Below are positions 49,501-61,577 of a stretch of 64,000 bases of DNA, one piece after another; position 1 is the first letter of the stretch; every line of letters starts with the position of its first letter. Source of the stretch: Megachile rotundata (lineage: Eukaryota > Arthropoda > Insecta > Hymenoptera > Megachilidae); contig NW_027473361.1 in the NCBI RefSeq assembly GCF_050947335.1, positions 62,001 to 126,000 of the forward strand. The letters are read 5' to 3'. The notes under the pieces are model-generated. The model was not told the DNA's origin. It worked only from the letters and a program-made list of their open reading frames with translations, and did no database searches. Made by a program: the position numbers and the translations under genes.

Positions 49501-52500
49501 CATAATCATACAATCACAATCATACAATCGCAATCATACAATCACAATATTACAATCACAATCATACAATCACAATCGTACTATCGCAATCATACAATCA
49601 CAATCATACCATCACCATCATACAATCACAATCATACAATCATAATCATACAATTACAATCATACAATCACAATCATACAATCACAATCATACAATCACA
49701 ATCATACAATCACAATCATACAATCGCAATCATACAATTACAATCTCCAAAATACAATCTCCCAAATACAATCATACAATCAGAATCATACAATCACAAT
49801 CATACAATCACAATCATACAATCACAATCATACTATCACAATCATACAATCATAATCATACAATCACAGTCATACAATCACAATCGTACAATCACAGTCA
49901 TACAATCACAATCTTACAATCACAATCGTACTATCACAATCACACAATCACAATCATACAATCACAATCATACAATCACAATCATACAATCATAATCATA
50001 CAATGACAATCATACAATCACAATCATACAATCACAATCATACAATCACAATCATACATTCACAATCATAAAACCACAATCAGACAATCGCAATCATACC
50101 ATCACCATCATACAATCACAATCATACAATCATAATCATACAATTACAATCACACAATCACAATCATACAATCACAATCATACAATCACAATCATACAAT
50201 CACAATCATACAATCACAATCATACAATCACAATCATACAATCACAATCATACAATCACAATCATACAATCACAATCATACAATCGCAATCATACAATTA
50301 CAATCTCCAAAATACAATATCCCAAATACAATCATACAATCAGAATCATACAATCAGAATCATACAATCACAATCATACAATCACAATCATACTATCACA
50401 ATCATACAATCATAATCATACAATGACAATCATACAATCACAATCATACAATCACAATCATACATTCACAATCATAAAACCACAATCAGACAATCACAAT
50501 CATACCATCACCATCATACAATCACAATCATACAATCATAATCATACAATTACAATCACACAATCACAATCATAAAATCACAATCATACAATCACAATAA
50601 TACAATCACAATCATACAATCGCAATCATACAATTACTATCTCCAAAATACAATATCCCAAATACAATCATACAATCAGAATCATACAAACACAATCATA
50701 CAATCACAATCATACAACCACAATCATACTATCACAATCATACAATCAGAATCATACAATCACAATCATACAATCGCAAGCATACAATCACAATCATACA
50801 ATCACAATCATACAATCGCAATCATACAATTACAATCTCCCAAATACAATCATACAACCACAATCATACAATCACAATCATACAATCACAATCATACTAT
50901 CACAATCATACAATCACAATCATGCAATCACAATCATACAATCATAATCAGACAATGACAATCATACAATCACAATCATACAATCACAATCATACAATCA
51001 CAATCATAGAACCACAATCAGACAATCACAATCATACAATCACAATCATACAATCACAATCATACAATCACAGTCATACAATCACAGTCATGCAATCACT
51101 ATCATACTATCACAATCATACAATCACAATCATACAATCGCAATCATACAATCGCAATCATACAATCACAATCACACAATCACAATCATACAATCACAAT
51201 CTTCCAGTCACGATCATACAATCACAATCATACAATCACAATCATACTATCGCAATCATACAATCACAATCATACCATCACAATCATACAATCACAACCA
51301 TACAATCATAATCATACAATCACAATCATACAATCATAATCATACAATCACAATCATACAATCGCAATCATACAATCGCAATCATACAATCGCAATCATA
51401 CAATCACAATCATACAATCACAATCATACAATCATAATCATATAATCACAATCATACAATCACAATCATACTATCGCAATCATACAATCACAATCATACC
51501 ATCACAATCATACATTCACAATCATAAAACCACAATCAGACAATCGCAATCATACCATCACCATCATACAATCACAATCATACAATCATAATCATACAAT
51601 TACAATCACACAATCACAATCATACAATCACAATCATACAATCACAATCATACAATCACAATCATACAATCACAATCATACAATCACAATCATACAATCA
51701 CAATCATACAATCACAATCATACAATCACAATCATACAATCGCAATCATACAATTACAATCTCCAAAATACAATATCCCAAATACAATCATACAATCAGA
51801 ATCATACAATCAGAATCATACAATCACAATCATACAATCACAATCATACTATCACAATCATACAATCATAATCATACAATGACAATCATACAATCACAAT
51901 CATACAATCACAATCATACATTCACAATCATAAAACCACAATCAGACAATCACAATCATACCATCACCATCATACAATCACAATCATACAATCATAATCA
52001 TACAATTACAATCACACAATCACAATCATAAAATCACAATCATACAATCACAATAATACAATCACAATCATACAATCGCAATCATACAATTACTATCTCC
52101 AAAATACAATATCCCAAATACAATCATACAATCAGAATCATACAAACACAATCATACAATCACAATCATACAACCACAATCATACTATCACAATCATACA
52201 ATCAGAATCATACAATCACAATCATACAATCGCAAGCATACAATCACAATCATACAATCACAATCATACAATCGCAATCATACAATTACAATCTCCCAAA
52301 TACAATCATACAACCACAATCATACAATCACAATCATACAATCACAATCATACTATCACAATCATACAATCACAATCATGCAATCACAATCATACAATCA
52401 TAATCAGACAATGACAATCATACAATCACAATCATACAATCACAATCATACAATCACAATCATAGAACCACAATCAGACAATCACAATCATACAATCACA

Positions 52501-55500
52501 ATCATACAATCACAATCATACAATCACAGTCATACAATCACAGTCATGCAATCACTATCATACTATCACAATCATACAATCACAATCATACAATCGCAAT
52601 CATACAATCGCAATCATACAATCACAATCACACAATCACAATCATACAATCACAATCTTCCAGTCACGATCATACAATCACAATCATACAATCACAATCA
52701 TACTATCGCAATCATACAATCACAATCATACCATCACAATCATACAATCACAACCATACAATCATAATCATACAATCACAATCATACAATCATAATCATA
52801 CAATCACAATCATACAATCGCAATCATACAATCGCAATCATACAATCGCAATCATACAATCACAATCATACAATCCCAATCATACAATCATAATCATATA
52901 ATCACAATCATACAATCACAATCATACTATCGCAATCATACAATCACAATCATACCATCACAATCATACAATTACAATCATACAATCACAATCATACAAT
53001 CACAATCATATAATCACAATCACACAATCACAATCATACAATCACAATCATACAATCACAATCATACAATCACAATCATACAATCATAATCATACAATCA
53101 CAATCATACAATCCCAATCATACAATTACAATCTCCCAAATACAATCATACAATCACAATCAAACACTCACAATCATTGAATCACAATCATACAATCACA
53201 ATCATACTACCGCAATCATACAATCACAATCATACCATCACAATCATACAATTACAATCATACAATCACAATCATACAATCACAATCGTACAATCACAGT
53301 CATACAATCACAATCTTACAATCACAATCATACTATCGCAATCACACAATCACAATCATACAATCACAATCATACAATCACAATCATACAATCACAATCA
53401 TACAATCACAATCATGCAATCAGAATCATACAATCATAATCATACAATGACAATCATACAATCACAATCATACAATCACAATCATACAATCACAATCATA
53501 CAATCACAATCATACATTCACAATCATAAAACCACAATCAGACAATCACAATCATACAATCGCAATCATACAATCACAATCATACAATCACAATCATACA
53601 TTCACAATCATAAAACCACAATCAGACAATCACAATCATACAATCACAATCATACAATCACAATCATACAATCACAATCATACATTCACAATCATACAAC
53701 CACAATCAGACAATCACAATCATACAATCATAATCATACAATTACAATCACACAATCACAATCATACAATCACAATCATACAATCACAATCATACAATCA
53801 CAATCATACAATCACAATCATACAATCGCAATCATACATTCACAATCATACAATCGCAATCATACAATTACTATCTCCAAAATACAATATCCCAAATACA
53901 ATCATACAATCAGAATCATACAATCACAATCATAAAACCACAATCAGACAATCACAATCATACCATCACCATCATACAATCACAATCATACAATCATAAT
54001 CATACAATTACAATCACACAATCACAATCATACAATCACAATCATACAATCACAATCATACAATCACAATCATACAATCGCAATCATACAATCACAATAT
54101 TACAATCACAATCATACAATCACAATCGTACTATCGCAATCATACAATCACAATCATACCATCACCATCATACAATCACAATCATACAATCAAAATCATA
54201 CAATCGCAATCATACTATCACAATCATACAATCACAATCATACAATCGCAAGCATACAATCCCAATCATACTATCACAATCATACAATCACAATTATGCA
54301 ATCACAATCATACAATCATAATCAGACAATGACAATCATACAATCACAATCATACAATCACAATCATACAATCACAATCATACAATCACAATCATACAAT
54401 CACAATCATAGAACCACAATCAGACAATCACAATCATACAATCACAATCGTACAATCACAATCATACAATCACAATCATACAATCATAATCATACAATGA
54501 CAATCATACAATCACAATCATACAATCACAATCATACAATCACAATCATACATTCACAATCATAAAACCACAATCAGACAATCACAATCATAAAATCACA
54601 ATCATACAACCACAATCATACTATCACAATCATACAATCAGAATCATACAATCACAATCATACAATCGCAAGCATACAATCACAATCATACAATCACAAT
54701 CATACAATCGCAATCATACAATTACAATCTCCCAAATACAATCATACAACCACAATCATACAATCACAATCATACAATCACAATCATACAATCACAATCA
54801 TACAATCGCAATCATACAATCGCAATCATACAATCACAATCACACAATCACAATCATACAATCGCAATCATACAGTCACAATCATACAATCACAATCATA
54901 CAGTCACAATCATACTATCGCAATCATACGATCACAATCATACCATCACAATCATACAATCACAACCATACAATCAGAATCATACAATCACAACCATACA
55001 ATCATAATCATACAATCACAATCATACAATCGCAATCATACAATCACAATATTACAATCACAATCATACAATCACAATCGTACTATCGCAATCATACAAT
55101 CACAATCATACCATCACCATCATACAATCACAATCATACAATCATAATCATACAATTACAATCATACAATCACAATCATACAATCACAATCATACAATCA
55201 CAATCATACAATCACAATCATACAATCGCAATCATACAATTACAATCTCCAAAATACAATCTCCCAAATACAATCATACAATCAGAATCATACAATCACA
55301 ATCATACAATCACAATCATACAATCACAATCATACTATCACAATCATACAATCATAATCATACAATCACAGTCATACAATCACAATCGTACAATCACAGT
55401 CATACAATCACAATCTTACAATCACAATCGTACTATCACAATCACACAATCACAATCATACAATCACAATCATACAATCACAATCATACAATCATAATCA

Positions 55501-58500
55501 TACAATGACAATCATACAATCACAATCATACAATCACAATCATACAATCACAATCATACATTCACAATCATAAAACCACAATCAGACAATCGCAATCATA
55601 CCATCACCATCATACAATCACAATCATACCATCATAATCATACAATTACAATCACACAATCACAATCATACAATCACAATCATACAATCACAATCATACA
55701 ATCACAATCATACAATCACAATCATACAATCACAATCATACAATCACAATCATACAATCACAATCATACAATCACAATCATACAATCGCAATCATACAAT
55801 TACAATCTCCAAAATACAATATCCCAAATACAATCATACAATCAGAATCATACAATCAGAATCATACAATCACAATCATACAATCACAATCATACTATCA
55901 CAATCATACAATCATAATCATACAATGACAATCATACAATCACAATCATACAATCACAATCATACATTCACAATCATAAAACCACAATCAGACAATCACA
56001 ATCATACCATCACCATCATACAATCACAATCATACAATCATAATCATACAATTACAATCACACAATCACAATCATAAAATCACAATCATACAATCACAAT
56101 AATACAATCACAATCATACAATCGCAATCACACAATTACTATCTCCAAAATACAATATCCCAAATACAATCATACAATCAGAATCATACAAACACAATCA
56201 TACAATCACAATCATACAACCACAATCATACTATCACAATCATACAATCAGAATCATACAATCACAATCATACAATCGCAAGCATACAATCACAATCATA
56301 CAATCACAATCATACAATCGCAATCATACAATTACAATCTCCCAAATACAATCATACAACCACAATCATACAATCACAATCATACAATCACAATCATACT
56401 ATCACAATCATACAATCACAATCATGCAATCACAATCATACAATCATAATCAGACAATGACAATCATACAATCACAATCATACAATCACAATCATACAAT
56501 CACAATCATAGAACCACAATCAGACAATCACAATCATACAATCACAATCATACAATCACAATCATACAATCACAGTCATACAATCACAGTCATACAATCA
56601 CAGTCATGCAATCACTATCATACTATCACAATCATACAATCACAATCATACAATCGCAATCATACAATCGCAATCATACAATCACAATCACACAATCACA
56701 ATCATACAATCACAATCTTCCAGTCACGATCATACAATCACAATCATACAATCACAATCATACTATCGCAATCATACAATCACAATCATACCATCACAAT
56801 CATACAATCACAACCATACAATCATAATCATACAATCACAATCATACAATCATAATCATACAATCACAATCATACAATCGCAATCATACAATCGCAATCA
56901 TACAATCGCAATCATACAATCACAATCATACAATCACAATCATACAATCATAATCATATAGTCACAATCATACAATCACAATCATACTATCGCAATCATA
57001 CAATCACAATCATACCATCACAATCATACAATTACAATCATACAATCACAATCATACAATCACAATCATATAATCACAATCACACAATCACAATCATACA
57101 ATCACAATCATACAATCACAATCATACAATCACAATCATACAATCATAATCATACAATCACAATCATACAATCCCAATCATACAATTACAATCTCCCAAA
57201 TACAATCATACAATCACAATCAAACACTCACAATCATTGAATCACAATCATACAATCACAATCATACTACCGCAATCATACAATCACAATCATACCATCA
57301 CAATCATACAATTACAATCATACAATCACAATCATACAATCACAATCGTACAATCACAGTCATACAATCACAATCTTACAATCACAATCATACTATCGCA
57401 ATCACACAATCACAATCATACAATCACAATCATACAATCACAATCATACAATCACAATCATACAATCACAATCATGCAATCAGAATCATACAATCATAAT
57501 CATACAATGACAATCATACAATCACAATCATACAATCACAATCATACAATCACAATCATACAATCACAATCATACATTCACAATCATAAAACCACAATCA
57601 GACAATCACAATCATACAATCGCAATCATACAATCACAATCATACAATCACAATCATACATTCACAATCATAAAACCACAATCAGACAATCACAATCATA
57701 CAATCACAATCATACAATCACAATCATACAATCACAATCATACATTCACAATCATACAACCACAATCAGACAATCACAATCATACAATCATAATCATACA
57801 ATTACAATCACACAATCACAATCATACAATCACAATCATACAATCACAATCATACAATCACAATCATACAATCACAATCATACAATCGCAATCATACATT
57901 CACAATCATACAATCGCAATCATACAATTACTATCTCCAAAATACAATATCCCAAATACAATCATACAATCAGAATCATACAATCACAATCATAAAACCA
58001 CAATCAGACAATCACAATCATACCATCACCATCATACAATCAGAATCATACAATCATAATCATACAATTACAATCACACAATCACAATCATACAATCACA
58101 ATCATACAATCACAATCATACAATCACAATCATACAATCACAATCATACAATCGCAATCATACAATTACTATCTCCAAAATACAATATCCCAAATACAAT
58201 CATACAATCAGAATCATACAATCACAATCATACAATCACAATCATACAATCACAATCATACTATCACAATCATACAATCAGAATCATACAATCACAATCA
58301 TACAATCGCAAGCATACAATCACAATCATACAATCACAATCATACAATCGCAATCATACAATTACAATCTCCCAAATACAATCATACAACCACAATCATA
58401 CAATCACAATCATACAATCACAATCATACTATCACAATCATACAATCACAATCATGCAATCACAATCATACAATCATAATCAGACAATGACAATCATACA

Positions 58501-60450
58501 ATCACAATCATACAATCACAATCATACAATCACAATCATACAATCACAATCATAGAACCACAATCAGACAATCACAATCATACAATCACAATCATACAAT
58601 CACAATCATACAATCACAGTCATACAATCACAGTCATACAATCACTATCATACTATCACAATCATACAATCACAATCATACAATCGCAATCATACAATCG
58701 CAATCATACAATCACAATCACACAATCACAATCATACAATCACAATCTTCCAGTCACGATCATACAATCACAATCATACAATCACAATCATACTATCGCA
58801 ATCATACAATCACAATCATACCATCACAATCATACAATCACAACCATACAATCATAATCATACAATCACAATCATACAATCATAATCATACAATCACAAT
58901 CATACAATCGCAATCATACAATCGCAATCATACAATCACAATCATACAATCACAATCATACAATCATAATCATATAATCACAATCATACAATCACAATCA
59001 TACTATCGCAATCATACAATCACAATCATACCATCACAATCATACAATTACAATCATACAATCACAATCATACAATCACAATCATAAGATCACAATCATA
59101 TAATCACAATCACACAATCACAATCATACAATCACAATCATACAATCACAATCATACAATCACAATCATACAATCACAATCATACAATCATAATCATACA
59201 ATCACAATCATACAATCCCAATCATACAATTACAATCTCCCAAATACAATCATACAATCACAATCAAACACTCACAATCATTGAATCACAATCATACAAT
59301 CACAATCATACTATCGCAATCATACAATCACAATCATACCATCACAATCATACAATCACAACCATACAATCACAATCATGCAATCAGAATCATACAATCA
59401 TAATCATACAATGACAATCATACAATCACAATCATACAATCACAATCATACAATGACAATCATACAATCACAATCATACAATCACAATCATACAATCACA
59501 ATCATACATTCACAATCATAAAACCACAATCAGACAATCACAATCGTACAATCACAATCATACAATCACAATCATACGATCACAATCATACAATTACTAC
59601 TATACAATCACAATCATACAAAAACAATCTTACAATCACAATCATACAATCGCAATCATACAATCACAATCATACAATCACAATCATACAAAAACAATCT
59701 TACAATCACAATCATACAATCGCAATCATACAATCACAATCATACAATCACAATCATACAATCACAATCATACAATCAAAATCATACAATCGCAATCATA
59801 CTATCACAATCATGCAATCACAATCATACAATCGCAAGCATACAATCCCAATCATACTATCACAATCATACAATCACAATTATGCAATCACAATCATACA
59901 ATCATAATCAGACAATGACAATCATACAATCACAATCATACAATCACAATCATACAATCACAATCATACAATCACAATCATACAATCACAATCATAGAAC
60001 CACAATCAGACAATCACAATCATACAATCACAATCGTACAATCACAATCATACAATCACAGTCATACGATCACAGTCATACAATCACAATCATACTATCA
60101 CAATCATACAATCACAATCATACAATCACAATCATACAATCGCAATCATACAATCACAATCACACAATCACAATCATACAATCGCAATCATACAGTCACA
60201 ATCATACAATCACAATCATACAGTCACAATCATACTATCGCAATCATACGATCACAATCATACCATCACAATCATACAATCACAACCATACAATCAGAAT
60301 CATACAATCACAACCATACAATCATAATCATACAATCACAATCATACAATCGCAATCATACAATCACAATATTACAATCACAATCATACAATCACAATCG
60401 TACTATCGCAATCATACAATCACAATCATACAATCACAATCATACAATCG
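43600..60450 (+). repeat. Large segmental duplication, copy 2
   Basis: About 16.8 kb matching 15.35-35.63 kb. It is not identical. Base differences I could verify (copy 1/copy 2) are C17,899/A46,515, G21,216/A49,832, A24,288/C52,876, C24,328/T52,916, G30,432/A55,254, A30,808/C55,630 and G32,044/A56,866. It also gains 25 units at about 43.89-44.24 kb, loses two units in a canonical run (51,607-51,740), shifts by one unit and back (58,075-58,553), and lacks about 3.8 kb. The match ends near 60,450, where it re-enters the TCGCAATCATACAGTC cassette. Confidence 0.88.
54094..54180 (+). other. Junction patch replacing ~3.85 kb of copy 1
   Basis: Left of about 54,093 the array follows copy 1 up to 25,505; right of about 54,180 it follows copy 1 from about 29,358. 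The roughly 86 bp between (ACAATATTACAATC, ATCGTACTATCGC, CATACCATCACCATC) match neither side but match the module at about 30,225-30,310. The junction therefore has three sources, which suggests more than one recombination step. Confidence 0.7.
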
Positions 60451-61577
60451 CAATCATACAGTCACAATCATACAATCACAATCATACAGTCACAATCATA
60501 CTATCGCAATCATACGATCACAATCATACCATCACAATCATACAATCACAACCATACAATCAGAATCATACAATCACAACCATACAATCATAATCATACA
60601 ATCACAATCATACAATCGCAATCATACAATCGCAATCATACAATCACAATCATACAATCACAATCATACAATCATAATCATATAATCACAATCATACAAT
60701 CACAATCATACTATCGCAATCATACAATCACAATCATACCATCACAATCATACAATTACAATCATACAATCACAATCATACAATCACAATCATAAGATCA
60801 CAATCATATAATCACAATCACACAATCACAATCATACAATCACAATCATACAATCACAATCATACAATCACAATCATACAATCATAATCATACAATCACA
60901 ATCATACAATCCCAATCATACAATTACAATCTCCCAAATACAATCATACAATCACAATCAAACACTCACAATCATTGAATCACAATCATACAATCACAAT
61001 CATACTACCGCAATCATACAATCACAATCATACCATCACAATCATACAATTACAATCATACAATCACAATCATACAATCACAATCGTACAATCACAGTCA
61101 TACAATCACAATCTTACAATCACAATCATACTATCACAATCACGCAATCACAATCATACAATCACAATCATACAATCACAATCATACAATCACAATCATA
61201 CAATCACAATCATGCAATCAGAATCATACAATCATAATCATACAATGACAATCATACAATCACAATCATACAATCACAATCATACAATCACAATCATACA
61301 ATCACAATCATACAATCACAATCATACATTCACAATCATAAAACCACAATCAGACAATCACAATCATACAATCACAATCATACAATCACAATCATACAAT
61401 CACAATCATACATTCACAATCATAAAACCACAATCAGACAATCACAATCATACAATCACAATCATACAATCACAATCATACAATCACAATCATACAATCA
61501 CAATCATACATTCACAATCATACAACCACAATCAGACAATCACAATCATACAATCATAATCATACAATTACAATCAC
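58778..61577 (+). repeat. 2,800-bp tandem duplication, copy 1
   Basis: This 200-unit segment is followed directly by a second copy. Pairs at exactly 2,800 include CATACTATCGC (58,791 and 61,591), TTGAATCAC (59,281 and 62,081; 60,975 and 63,775), TTACTACTATAC (59,594 and 62,394) and TATGCAATCAC (59,882 and 62,682). The left limit is set by T58,777 against C61,577. In the stretches I compared line by line I saw no difference. Confidence 0.88.
60180..60700 (+). repeat. 266-bp local duplication
   Basis: TCGCAATCATACAGTC followed by a second CAGTC, CATACTATCGC, CATACGATC, CATACCATC and ACAACCATAC occurs with its first G at 60,184 and again at 60,450, 19 units apart. It sits at the right end of the large duplicate and leads into material like 38.93 kb. 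The same pair is copied again 2,800 bp downstream. Confidence 0.8.
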
